64,000 nt of DNA, taken from NCBI RefSeq assembly GCF_034048115.1, contig NZ_CP139145.1, forward strand, positions 1,550,001 to 1,614,000, in the 5' to 3' direction. The first letter of the stretch is position 1. Each line of letters starts with the position of its first letter. The position numbers were made by a program, and so were the translations under genes. Positions 7,878 through 18,667 of this stretch are shown in pieces. This DNA is from Pseudarthrobacter sp. IC2-21 (GTDB lineage Bacteria > Actinomycetota > Actinomycetes > Actinomycetales > Micrococcaceae). Below the pieces are notes generated by a model. That model saw nothing but the letters and a program-made list of their open reading frames with translations. It did no database searches and was not told the DNA's origin.

Positions 7878-8594
7878 GTGGCGGGACCGATGCTTCCGGT
7901 CCTGCGTTCCTGCCCTCCCGGTGATCCGGGAGGGCAGTTCGCGTTGAAGGCGGAACCCTACGGGTTCAGGGCGGGCCCGACGGCGGCTGGCCGGCTTCCG
8001 CTGCTGGACCCCGCGGAGCTGGATCGGGCTGCCGCCCTGGCGCCCGGCCCTCGGGCCGCCTTTGTGGCCGGCCGTTTGGCACTGCGGGCGCTTGCCGCGG
8101 AGCTGCTGGACGTCCCGTCGCCGGACCTCACCACCAACTTCAGCTGCCCCCGGTGCGGGACCGGCCCCGGCTTATCCCACGGCAGGCCTGGCTACGCGTT
8201 CCGCGGCAAACCGGCGCCGCTGGCACTCAGCCTGTCCCGGAGCTCCGGCTGGATCCTGCTTGCTGCCCTGGTGGAACCACCTCCCGGTGTGACCATCGGC
8301 GTGGACCTGGAAGATCCGGCGCGGCTGGACTTCGACGGGTTCGACGGCGTTGCCCTGACCAGGGCCGAGCGTGCCGGCCTCGCCGGGCTGTCCGGGCCGG
8401 CGCTGCTGCAGGAACGGGCCCGGCTGTGGGCCCGCAAGGAGGCGTGGCTGAAGATGACCGGCCGCGGGCTCACCACCGCCCCGGACACTTTGGACGTCCT
8501 GCACCGCGCGGAACTCCGCGACCTCGCCCCCGGCGAGGCGGGGCTGCCGCCTGACCTGCGTGCCGCCGTCGCGCTTTCAGCTGCGGGACTCTAG
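7878..8594 (+). CDS. 4'-phosphopantetheinyl transferase superfamily protein (Sfp-like)
   Basis: This 238-residue protein starts at the GTG at 7878. It carries the hallmark motifs of Sfp/EntD-type enzymes: IGVDLED (residues about 139-145, Mg-binding Asp/Glu) and WARKEAWLKMTGRGL (about 184-198, the W-x3-KEA-x3-K-x-G-G signature). These enzymes move phosphopantetheine from CoA to the serine of carrier-protein domains. The closest carrier domain is in the Pls-like synthetase at 10064-14035, whose Ser558 is a natural substrate. It sits tail-to-tail with the M1 peptidase of that locus, so a dedicated partnership is plausible but inferred. It may be read through from pheT. Confidence 0.85.
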   Translation: MAGPMLPVLRSCPPGDPGGQFALKAEPYGFRAGPTAAGRLPLLDPAELDRAAALAPGPRAAFVAGRLALRALAAELLDVPSPDLTTNFSCPRCGTGPGLSHGRPGYAFRGKPAPLALSLSRSSGWILLAALVEPPPGVTIGVDLEDPARLDFDGFDGVALTRAERAGLAGLSGPALLQERARLWARKEAWLKMTGRGLTTAPDTLDVLHRAELRDLAPGEAGLPPDLRAAVALSAAGL

Positions 8595-8633
8595 CGCACC
8601 GGTATTAGCGCCCGCGCATCAGCTTCACGGGTC

Positions 8634-10013
8634 TTAGCGGACAGGAAACGGCGGAAGCGGCGCTTCGTGGAGCCAGGGGTGCAGCAGTGCCTCGGTGTCC
8701 AGCCCGGTGGCCTGGTCAGCAGCGAGGATGAACGCCGCGGTGGACACGGAGGCGTGACGGTGGGTGCTGGTCCACTCGTGCAGCAAGGCGAAAAAGGCCA
8801 GGTCGCCGCACCGGACACGCAGGGCGTGCAGCGCGAGGGCTCCGCGCTTGTAGACGCGGTCATCAAACATCAGCTCCGGGCCCGGATCACCGATGATGAT
8901 GTCCTGGCTGCCGGACGAAAGCTTCCGCCACGCCGCCGCCGCCCGGTCAGCCACCGGAAGGACACCGGCTTCCTCCGACCAGATCCACTCCGCGTAGCAG
9001 GCGAAACCCTCGTGCAGCCAGATGTCCGCCCACGTTGCAGCGGTGAGGGAGTTGCCGAACCACTGATGGGCGAGCTCGTGGGCGATGAGCCGCTGCGACT
9101 CCCAGTCCTGCGTCAGGTGGTTCCGGCCCAGGATGGAGAGCGTTTGCGCCTCAAGGGGTATTTCCAACTCGTCCTCGGTCACCACCACGGTGTACTCGGG
9201 GAAAGGGTAGGGGCCAAAGCAGGCCGCGAAGGTCCGCATCATCTCCGGCTGCCTGGCGAGGCCTTTGCGGGCCGCGTCCGCCAACAGCGCCGGGACGGCG
9301 ACCAATTGGGGGACGTGTCCGCTCGTGGTGGCCGGATCCAGCGTGAGGAGTTCGTACCGGCCGATCTGGACCGTGGCAAGGTAGGTGGCCATGGGCTCGG
9401 GCTGTTCGTACACCCACGTCTCGCGGCTTGACCTGCTGCTGTGCGAAACCAGGGCGCCATTGCACACCGCCCGGTAGTTGGCATCCGTGGTCACGCTGAT
9501 GCGGTAGCTGGCCTTTTCCCCGGGGTGGTCGTTGCAGGGAAACCAGGAAGCGGCGCCGTTGGGCTGGCCCGCCACCAGGACGCCGTCAGTCAGTTCCTCC
9601 CAGCCGACCTCTCCCCAGAACCCGCGGCGCGGAGCAGGGTTGCCTTCGTACTTGATGTCCAGGGTGAAGGTCTCGCCGGCCGGAAGGGCGGTTTCGGGCA
9701 TGATGACCAGCTGCTCCGCCCGCTGGGTGTACTTGCGCACCCGCCGGCCGCTGAGCTGGATCTTGGTGGCCCGCAGCCCGGTCAGGTCCAGCACCAGGGC
9801 CGCCGTGGCGTACTGCGTGACCGCGTGCAGGACGGCGCGGCCGCTGAGGCGATTGCTGCTGAGCTTGTAGTCAAGCTCGAGTTCGTAGCGGTTTACCCGG
9901 TACGCGTTGGTCCCGTGTCCGGGAACGTAAGGGTCCGGCGCCGTTGCACCTTGCTCCGAGGTGGGTGACGGGCCGGTACTGGCGGCCGTGGGACTCGGTG
10001 CGGCGGAACTCAT
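8634..10013 (-). CDS. M1-family zinc metallopeptidase
   Basis: This 459-residue protein has a complete gluzincin site, HELAHQWFGNSLTAATWADIWLHEG. His312, His316 and Glu335 bind zinc (HExxH-x18-E) and Glu313 is the catalytic base. The GAMEN-type exopeptidase motif is changed to LEAQT (about 287-291). The N-terminal beta domain (about 35-230) is present, but the usual large C-terminal domain is absent; about 460 residues is typical of the short actinobacterial M1 branch. Its start lies 50 bp after the synthetase stop on the same strand, so the two are probably co-transcribed. In epsilon-poly-lysine producers a zinc peptidase that degrades the polymer is known (recalled), so a polymer-trimming or self-protection role is a reasonable inference. 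The first about 25 residues are Ser/Pro/Thr-rich and disordered. Confidence 0.85.
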   Translation of the reverse strand: MSSAAPSPTAASTGPSPTSEQGATAPDPYVPGHGTNAYRVNRYELELDYKLSSNRLSGRAVLHAVTQYATAALVLDLTGLRATKIQLSGRRVRKYTQRAEQLVIMPETALPAGETFTLDIKYEGNPAPRRGFWGEVGWEELTDGVLVAGQPNGAASWFPCNDHPGEKASYRISVTTDANYRAVCNGALVSHSSRSSRETWVYEQPEPMATYLATVQIGRYELLTLDPATTSGHVPQLVAVPALLADAARKGLARQPEMMRTFAACFGPYPFPEYTVVVTEDELEIPLEAQTLSILGRNHLTQDWESQRLIAHELAHQWFGNSLTAATWADIWLHEGFACYAEWIWSEEAGVLPVADRAAAAWRKLSSGSQDIIIGDPGPELMFDDRVYKRGALALHALRVRCGDLAFFALLHEWTSTHRHASVSTAAFILAADQATGLDTEALLHPWLHEAPLPPFPVR

Positions 10014-10063
10014 AAGACGGTCTTTCCGATCAGGAGGGGCGGGACACGCGGGCTGGTGCGGGG

Positions 10064-13000
10064 CTACCGTGGACCCGTCGCGGGCTTGACCGGGCCGTTC
10101 CAGGGACTGACCGGGTTGCCCATCCAGTACGTGGCGGCCGGAACCGATTCGCCCCGCATGACCAACGACGCCGGTCCCACCGTTCCACCGTTGCCGATGC
10201 TTGCCTGGGGCAGGATCACGCCGTGCGGTCCCATGGTTGCTCCGTCTTCGAGCGTAACAGTGTCCAGGCTCATGACCCGGTCATGGAAGAGATGGGTTTG
10301 GACCACACAGCCACGGTTGACGGTGGAATTCCGGCCGAGGGTGACGAGGTCGGCTTCCGGGAGCCAATAGCTTTCGCACCACGTGCCGCGGCCGATTTTT
10401 GCGCCAAGGGACCGGAGCCACCAGACCAGGGCCGGGGTTCCGGTCGCTGCGCGTGCAAACCAGGGGGCGCTGACCATTTCGATGAAGGTGTCCACTACCT
10501 CGTTCCGCCAGATGAACGAACTCCACAGCGGGTGCTCACCTTCACGGATCCGTCCCACTAGGATCCATTTTGCGACGACGGCGCTGCCCGCGGCCACCGC
10601 GCCGGCCATCAGCATGACCACCCCGCCCACGGCGGCGGCGATCCCGTAGTTGTAGGCGTCAGCCAGCCAGTCGAAGGCGAGCATCACGCCCGCGGCGATG
10701 GCCACCGTGGTCACCACGGGGATGAAGCGGCCCAGTTCCCACAGGCAGCGCGCGAACTTGAGCCGCAGCGGGGGCTGGTAGGTACGGGTGTCATCAGAGG
10801 CGATGGCGGTTCGCCGGAGCCGCACGGGCGGGCTGCCCAGCCATGAGGTTCCGGACTTTGCCTTGGCCGGTGTGGCGGACAGCACGGCCACCAGCGAGTT
10901 CTTGGGCACGTTCCTGCCGGCAGCGGTCATGCCGGAGTTGCCCAGGAAGGAGCGTTTGCCGATCTTCGCAGGGGCAATCCGCAGCCACCCGCCGTCGAGC
11001 TCGTAGGAGGCCACCATGGTGTCATCCGCCAGGAAGGCGCCCTCGCCCACCGTCGTCATCTTGGGGATGAGGAGGACGGTGGACGCCTCAACGTTCTTGC
11101 CGATCTTGGCCCCAAGGAGGCGAAGCCAGACAGGTGTAAAGAGACTCGCGTAGACCGGGAAGAGCAGGTCGCGGGCCAGGTCCAGGACCCGTTCGGTGGC
11201 CCAGACCTGCCAGCCGATCCGGCTGCGGACCCGGTAGTAGCCCTCCTTCAGGCCGATGCCCAGGAGCCGGGTGGCGGCGAGGATCAGCAGGAGGTTGACC
11301 ATGAACCAGGCAAGGGCCGCCGGGGCCAGGGAGAGCAGGATCTGCGGTACCGCCGCCGACAGTGAGTCGCTGCCCCTGATGAACGCGAAGATCACCAGGG
11401 CTGCGGCCGCCGCCGAGATGTAGGGGATGAGGGCCAGGGTGGCCGAGGCGAGCGAAAATCCGACGAACCAGAGCCGGCTGATCAGATGGTGTTCCACAGG
11501 CATCTCCGGCACGGTGTGCTTGGCCTTGCCCCGGCGCTCGGCGGGGGACCCTGCTACGTGGTGCCCGGCTTTCACCTTGCCCAGAACGGCCGAGCCCGGC
11601 TCCACTTGGGCACCTGCGCCGATCGAGGCGCCGGGCATCAGCGTGCTGCGCGCACCGATGGTGGCACCGGCGCCGATGCGGATGGCACCGATGTGGACTA
11701 CGTCGCCGTCGATCCACCAGCCGGAAAGATCCACTTCGGGCTCGACATTCGAACCGCTGCCCAGGGACAACAGCCCCGTGACCGGAGGCAGCGAGTGCAG
11801 CTGGACGTTGTTGCCGATCCTGGCACCCAACGCCCGGGCATAGTACGGAACCCACGGCGCGCTGGCCAGGCTGATCGCTCCCGCCAGGTCCTGGATCTGT
11901 TCCGCAAGCCACAGGCGCAGGTGGATCTTGCCTGAGCGTGGGTACGTGCCGGGGACCACCTTGCGGAGCAGGAACCGGGCGGCGGCGATGGACACCAGCA
12001 TCCGGCCGGCGGGGGAGACGAACACCAGCCAGGACGCGGCCACCCACCACCATGAGACGGTGGGGGCAGCGCTGAAGCCGGCGAACGCGGACAGCAGGTT
12101 GTTGGCCGCCATCAGGTACGTCAGCCAGCGCATCCCCACCAGGATGTGGAGGGGAATACCCATCAGCGTCTGGAAGATCTGGGACTTGAGTGCTGTGGGG
12201 CGGACTGTCCTGGCCGGAGCCGGTCCGGCAGCCACGCCCCCGGGGAGGGACTGCCGGGCGGTATCAATCAGAGCGCCGATCCTGGGCGTTGCATAGATGT
12301 CCGCCACCGTGATGGTGGGATAGCGCACCCGGAGGGCCGAGACCAGCTGCGCGGCCGAGAGCGAACCGCCGCCATAGGCGAAGAAATCGGCGTCGAGGCT
12401 TGTTACTGGGCTGCCGAGGACGGCGGCCCACCGTTCGGCCACCCAGGCGGCATCCTCGGGGAGGTTCAAGGGTGCGGCGTCAGCGTCAGCGGCACCGGAG
12501 CCGGTCAGTGGCCAGGGCAGCGCATAGCGGTCCACTTTGCCGCTGGTCTTGGTGGGCAGCGAGTCCACCACGGTCAGCAGCGGAATGAGCGGGGCGGGCA
12601 AACTGGCGGCCAGGTGTTCGCGGGCGGACACCAGGTCCAGGTCCGCATCCGCGGCGGCGAGATAGCCCACCAGGATCTGGTTGCCCGCCGCCGTTGTCTT
12701 GACGGCGGCCGCGGCTCCGGCCACGTGGGGGAGGGCCTGCAGGGCCGCGTCAATTTCCCCCAGCTCGATCCGGCGTCCGCCAAGCTTGACCTGTTCATCG
12801 GCGCGGCCCATAAAGATCAGGCCCTCGGCTTCGTACCGCACCAGGTCGCCGGACCGGTAGGCGCGCTCCCAGCCGAACGCCGGCATCGGCGCGTACTTCT
12901 CCCGGTCCTTGTCCGGGTCCAGGTAACGGGCCAGCCCGACTCCGCCGATGATCAGCTCGCCAATTTCGCCTTCGCCGACGGGCAGTCCGTCGGTGTCCAC

Positions 13001-14035
13001 CACGGCCAGGTCCCAGCCGTCCAGCGGCAGCCCGATGCGCACGGGGCCGGGTCCGCCCAGGGGGGCCGCGCAAGCCACCACCGTGGCCTCGGTGGGGCCG
13101 TAGGTGTTCCAGACTTCACGGCCCGGAACGGCCAGTCGCTCGGCGAGTTCGGGCGGGCAGGCTTCACCGCCGAAGATCAGGAGGCGGACGTTCTCCAGGG
13201 ATTCAGCCGGCCAGAGGGCGGCCAGGGTGGGGACGGTGGACACGGCGGTGATGCCGTGGTTGATGAGCCAGGGACCGAGGTCGGTGCCGGTCCGGACGAG
13301 GGCGCGCGGGGCGGGCACCAGGCAGGAGCCGTGGCGCCAGGCCAGCCACATCTCTTCGCAGGAGGCATCAAAGGCAACGGAGAGTCCGGCGAGCACCCGG
13401 TCCTGCGGGCCGAGGGGTTCCTCCTGGAGGAAGATCCTGGCTTCGGCGTCAACAAAGGCTGCGGCCGAGCGGTGCTGGACGGCGACGCCTTTGGGCGTGC
13501 CGGTGGACCCGGACGTGAAGATGATCCAGGCGTCGTCGCCGGGCTCTGCCGGGCGGCGTGCGGGGCCGTGGCTGCCTTCGGCGCGGTTTGCGGGCTGCGG
13601 TGCTTCCGTAAGTGTCACTGCATCCCCGCCGGAGAGGACTGCCACGACCCCGGCCTCGCCAAAGACCAGCCGGGCACGTTCCTCAGGATCGTCAGCGTCG
13701 ACCGGCACGTAGGCGGCCCCGATATAAAGGATGGCCAGGATCGAAATGTAGAGCTCGTTCGTCCCGGATGGAATGCGGACGCCGATCCGCTGCCCGGCGC
13801 CGAGCCCTTTGGCCTGCAGCCCGTGTCCCTTGGCCCGGACGGCGGCCATCAGGTCGGCGTAGCTCAGGGACTGCCTGCCGTCGTCGAGCGCCGACGCCTC
13901 GGGGAAACGGGCAGCCGAGTCCTCCAGGACAGCCATCAGGGTCCGCTCGGGCGGGGCCAGGGGCAAGCCGGGCAGCTGGGGGCGGTACAACTCTTGCGGC
14001 CGGGATTCCACGACGTCAGGAAGATGCTCACTCAC
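10064..14035 (-). CDS. Pls/PosA-type non-ribosomal peptide synthetase (A-T-six TM with beta-helix domains), candidate poly-amino-acid synthetase
   Basis: This 1323-residue protein starts at the GTG at 14035. An adenylation domain (about 30-505) has IIFTSGSTGTPKGVAV (about 171-186), TYGPTEA (311-317), YRSGDLV and Lys500 in TSGKVDR. By hand alignment to GrsA the pocket residues are D223, A224, E227, S266, I287, G289, T311, V319, V320, K500 (DAESIGTVVK), close to the lysine code DAESIGSVCK. A carrier domain follows, with Ser558 in YGGGSLS. From about 610 on, three pairs of membrane segments (about 613-690, 845-925, 1110-1170) alternate with three soluble left-handed beta-helix (hexapeptide) domains. 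There are no condensation or thioesterase domains. Size and order match epsilon-poly-L-lysine synthetase (Pls, about 1319 residues). The product is predicted, not proven. Confidence 0.88.
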   Translation of the reverse strand: MSEHLPDVVESRPQELYRPQLPGLPLAPPERTLMAVLEDSAARFPEASALDDGRQSLSYADLMAAVRAKGHGLQAKGLGAGQRIGVRIPSGTNELYISILAILYIGAAYVPVDADDPEERARLVFGEAGVVAVLSGGDAVTLTEAPQPANRAEGSHGPARRPAEPGDDAWIIFTSGSTGTPKGVAVQHRSAAAFVDAEARIFLQEEPLGPQDRVLAGLSVAFDASCEEMWLAWRHGSCLVPAPRALVRTGTDLGPWLINHGITAVSTVPTLAALWPAESLENVRLLIFGGEACPPELAERLAVPGREVWNTYGPTEATVVACAAPLGGPGPVRIGLPLDGWDLAVVDTDGLPVGEGEIGELIIGGVGLARYLDPDKDREKYAPMPAFGWERAYRSGDLVRYEAEGLIFMGRADEQVKLGGRRIELGEIDAALQALPHVAGAAAAVKTTAAGNQILVGYLAAADADLDLVSAREHLAASLPAPLIPLLTVVDSLPTKTSGKVDRYALPWPLTGSGAADADAAPLNLPEDAAWVAERWAAVLGSPVTSLDADFFAYGGGSLSAAQLVSALRVRYPTITVADIYATPRIGALIDTARQSLPGGVAAGPAPARTVRPTALKSQIFQTLMGIPLHILVGMRWLTYLMAANNLLSAFAGFSAAPTVSWWWVAASWLVFVSPAGRMLVSIAAARFLLRKVVPGTYPRSGKIHLRLWLAEQIQDLAGAISLASAPWVPYYARALGARIGNNVQLHSLPPVTGLLSLGSGSNVEPEVDLSGWWIDGDVVHIGAIRIGAGATIGARSTLMPGASIGAGAQVEPGSAVLGKVKAGHHVAGSPAERRGKAKHTVPEMPVEHHLISRLWFVGFSLASATLALIPYISAAAAALVIFAFIRGSDSLSAAVPQILLSLAPAALAWFMVNLLLILAATRLLGIGLKEGYYRVRSRIGWQVWATERVLDLARDLLFPVYASLFTPVWLRLLGAKIGKNVEASTVLLIPKMTTVGEGAFLADDTMVASYELDGGWLRIAPAKIGKRSFLGNSGMTAAGRNVPKNSLVAVLSATPAKAKSGTSWLGSPPVRLRRTAIASDDTRTYQPPLRLKFARCLWELGRFIPVVTTVAIAAGVMLAFDWLADAYNYGIAAAVGGVVMLMAGAVAAGSAVVAKWILVGRIREGEHPLWSSFIWRNEVVDTFIEMVSAPWFARAATGTPALVWWLRSLGAKIGRGTWCESYWLPEADLVTLGRNSTVNRGCVVQTHLFHDRVMSLDTVTLEDGATMGPHGVILPQASIGNGGTVGPASLVMRGESVPAATYWMGNPVSPWNGPVKPATGPR

Positions 14036-14041
14036 CGTCGG

Positions 14042-14106
14042 ATTATGCCCGTCCCAGGTGAACGGAAGGTGTCCATAATTGGTTGAAGGTTCACCTTCCG
14101 TTCGCC
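14042..14106 (-). promoter_or_regulatory. Leaderless promoter and 15-bp inverted repeat upstream of the Pls-like gene
   Basis: On the minus strand a CATAAT -10 (14047-14042) ends 6 nt before the GTG start, implying a leaderless or nearly leaderless mRNA. Just upstream, arms at 14057-14071 (GGTGAACGGAAGGTG) and 14092-14106 pair at 14 of 15 positions across a 20-nt spacer, covering the -35 area. This could be an operator. It could also act as a terminator for the quinone-oxidoreductase gene ending at 14123, though no U-tract follows. Confidence 0.5.
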
Positions 14107-14122
14107 GGGTCCGTGGCGCTGG

Positions 14123-15085
14123 TCAGGGAACCAGGAGGACCTTGCCTGTGGTGCGGCGGCCTTCGAGGTCCTCATGGGCACGCTGCGCTTCGGCCAGCGG
14201 GTAGCTCGCACCGATCCTTACCTTCAGGCTGCCGTCCGCCACGGCCGAGAACACTTCGCTGGACCGCCACAGGCGCTCCTGGGGGTTGGCGAGGAAGTCG
14301 GCGAGCTTGGGCCGCGTCAGGGATAGCGAGCCGCCGGCATTAAGCCGCTGCGGATCCACCGGCGGCACGGCGCCGGAGGCAGCGCCGAACAGGACCAGGA
14401 ACCCCCGGGTGCGCAGGCTGGCAAGTGAGCCGTCGAACGTATCTTTCCCGACGCCGTCGTACACCACGTTGACCCCGACGCCGTTGGTGAGCTCACGGAC
14501 AGCTTCCGCGAAGCCCTCGTAGCGGAGGACTTCGTCCGCGCCGGCGGTCCTCGCGAGTTGTTCCTTTTCGGCGGTGGAGACGGTGGTGATGACCCGGGCT
14601 CCGCGACTTTTCAGGAGCTGGGTGAGGAGCAGCCCGACGCCGCCGGCACCGGCATGGACCAGTACCGTGTGGCCGGGCTCCACCCGGAAGGAGGAATTGA
14701 TGAGGTAGTGGGCTGTCATGCCCTGCAGGGGGAGCGCAGCGGCCGTGTGGAGGTCCACCCCCTCGGGAACGGGGAGTGCCTTGGCCGCGTCAAGGACGGT
14801 GTATTCGGCATAGCATTCCTGGCCTTCGGCGGTTGCCACCCGGCTTCCCACGGCAATGCCTTCAACGCCCTCCCCGACTGCCTCAACGGTTCCCGCGGCT
14901 TCGGAACCGGGCGTGAACGGGTACGTCACCTTGTACATGCCGCCGCGCTGGTAGGTCTCAATGAAGTTGACGCCGGTGGCCGCCACCTTGACCAGCAGCT
15001 GACCCGGGCCGGGCGTGGGCTGCTCAATCTCTGCGTACTCGAGGACTTCCGGACCTCCGGACTGGCGGGCAACGATTGCATGCAT
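14123..15085 (-). CDS. NADPH:quinone oxidoreductase-like, zinc-free MDR family
   Basis: This protein has 320 residues from the ATG at 15085 (MHAIVARQSGGPEVLEYAEIEQPTPG), preceded by GAGGAG. A longer frame upstream lacks family similarity. It has the GroES-like fold (about 1-120) with NFIETYQRGGMY and PFTPGSEAAGTVEAVG, then a Rossmann fold with HAGAGGVGLLLTQLLKSRGARVITTVST (about 145-172). It lacks the zinc-binding cysteines of alcohol dehydrogenases. Such enzymes reduce quinones or alpha,beta-unsaturated carbonyls with NADPH. It is upstream of, and on the same strand as, the Pls-like gene but separated by an inverted repeat, so membership in that locus is uncertain. Confidence 0.88.
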   Translation of the reverse strand: MHAIVARQSGGPEVLEYAEIEQPTPGPGQLLVKVAATGVNFIETYQRGGMYKVTYPFTPGSEAAGTVEAVGEGVEGIAVGSRVATAEGQECYAEYTVLDAAKALPVPEGVDLHTAAALPLQGMTAHYLINSSFRVEPGHTVLVHAGAGGVGLLLTQLLKSRGARVITTVSTAEKEQLARTAGADEVLRYEGFAEAVRELTNGVGVNVVYDGVGKDTFDGSLASLRTRGFLVLFGAASGAVPPVDPQRLNAGGSLSLTRPKLADFLANPQERLWRSSEVFSAVADGSLKVRIGASYPLAEAQRAHEDLEGRRTTGKVLLVP

Positions 15086-15178
15086 GGAACGTCTCCTCTC
15101 GGGGCGGGGATTTCCCGGGCCGTTTTCTCTGACCATCCTATGGATGCCGTGGTCCGTCAGCGAAGTCCGGTGGGGAGT

Positions 15179-16270
15179 TTAGTAGCGGCGCGTGACCGTT
15201 GCCATGGGGCATTCGAAGTGGCGCCCGGCGGAGAGCCCCACGTTGTTGAGGTAACGGACAATGATGCCGTAAGACTGGATCAGGGTGGTTTCCGTGTAGG
15301 GAACCTGGTGCTTTGTGCAGTACTCGCGGACGATCTTGGCGGCCTTGTCCAGCTGGGGGCGCGCCATGTCCGGGAAGAGGTGGTGCTCGGCCTGGCGGTT
15401 CAGCCCGCCCAGCAGGATGTCCATGAATCGGCCCCCGGAGATGTTGCGGGAGGTCAGGACCTGGCGGCTGAAGAAATCAACACGGCTGTCAGCGGGCAGG
15501 ACAGGCATGCCCTTGTGGTTCGGGGCAAAGGATGCGCCCATGTAGAAGCCGAACACGGCGAGCTGCACACCGATGAAGGCGAAGGCCATGCCCAGCGGCA
15601 GGAAGGTAAAAGCCAGGGCCGGCAGTGCGCCGAGGCGGACTAGCAGGATGGGCAGCTCCACCCAGCGGTGCGTGACTTTGGCGCGGCGGAAGACAAACCT
15701 GACCGAATCGATCTGCAGGCCAAGGCCCACCAGGAACAGCAGGGGGAAGAAGAACCAGCCCTGCTTGCGCGTCAGGAACGAGAACCGGCCCTGCCGGTCG
15801 GCCACCGCTTCGGTGTGGAACGCGATAGGGCCCGGAGCGATGTCCGGATCCTTGGAGATGACGTTGGGGTGGTTATGGTGGGCGCCGTGCTTCTGCTCCC
15901 ACCAGGAGTAGCTCATGCCGGCCACCGAGGTGGCCAGGAGGCGTGCGGTCCAGTCATTGGCCCTGCGGGAGGCGAAGATCTGGCGGTGGCCGGCCTCGTG
16001 GGCCAGGAAGCTCAGCTGCGTGCACAGGACGCCTACGGCGGCGGCGATGAGGAGCTGGAACCAGCTGTCGCCGATCAGGGCGAAGCCGAACCAGGCTGCC
16101 GTCATCAGCAGGACCAGGCTGGCGAACACGGTGATATAGAAGCCGACGCGGCGTTCCAGCAGGCCTTCAGCCTTGACGGCCTTGAGTAGCTCGGAGTAAC
16201 TCAGGACCACGGCATTGGGCTTGCGGACGCGCGATTGAGGACGTTCAGGGGTGTGTAGGGTGGTGGACAT
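15179..16270 (-). CDS. Membrane fatty acid desaturase
   Basis: This protein has 363 residues from the ATG at 16270 (MSTTLHTPERPQSRVRK). The much longer open frame upstream is antisense to argC. The three histidine boxes of the di-iron desaturases are present: HEAGHRQIF, HGAHHNHPN and QAEHHLFPDM, with four hydrophobic segments between. The Gln in the third box (QxxHH) resembles front-end or linoleoyl-CoA desaturase-like enzymes. These introduce a double bond into membrane acyl chains using O2 and a reduced ferredoxin or flavoprotein, often for cold adaptation. It is divergent from argC; position specificity is not readable. Confidence 0.9.
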   Translation of the reverse strand: MSTTLHTPERPQSRVRKPNAVVLSYSELLKAVKAEGLLERRVGFYITVFASLVLLMTAAWFGFALIGDSWFQLLIAAAVGVLCTQLSFLAHEAGHRQIFASRRANDWTARLLATSVAGMSYSWWEQKHGAHHNHPNVISKDPDIAPGPIAFHTEAVADRQGRFSFLTRKQGWFFFPLLFLVGLGLQIDSVRFVFRRAKVTHRWVELPILLVRLGALPALAFTFLPLGMAFAFIGVQLAVFGFYMGASFAPNHKGMPVLPADSRVDFFSRQVLTSRNISGGRFMDILLGGLNRQAEHHLFPDMARPQLDKAAKIVREYCTKHQVPYTETTLIQSYGIIVRYLNNVGLSAGRHFECPMATVTRRY

Positions 16271-16393
16271 GAAGCGGGGCCTCGTCACAGTAACGGGCAA
16301 CGCTGCAGCCGACATTCGGACTGCACGGTCAGGATCACCCTCAGTCCAGCTTACGGGTACGTGTCCAACTGGCTTGGGCGCGCATGAGGTGCG

Positions 16394-18636
<2,243 letters not shown>

Positions 18637-18667
18637 ATCCATCAGCAACCCTGGAGATACCTTCAGC

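Noticed and set aside
12146-14086. 646-codon open frame on the plus strand
   Set aside because: It is antisense to the adenylation domain, which has clear conserved motifs. Gly/Gln/Arg-rich composition is typical of a high-GC shadow frame.
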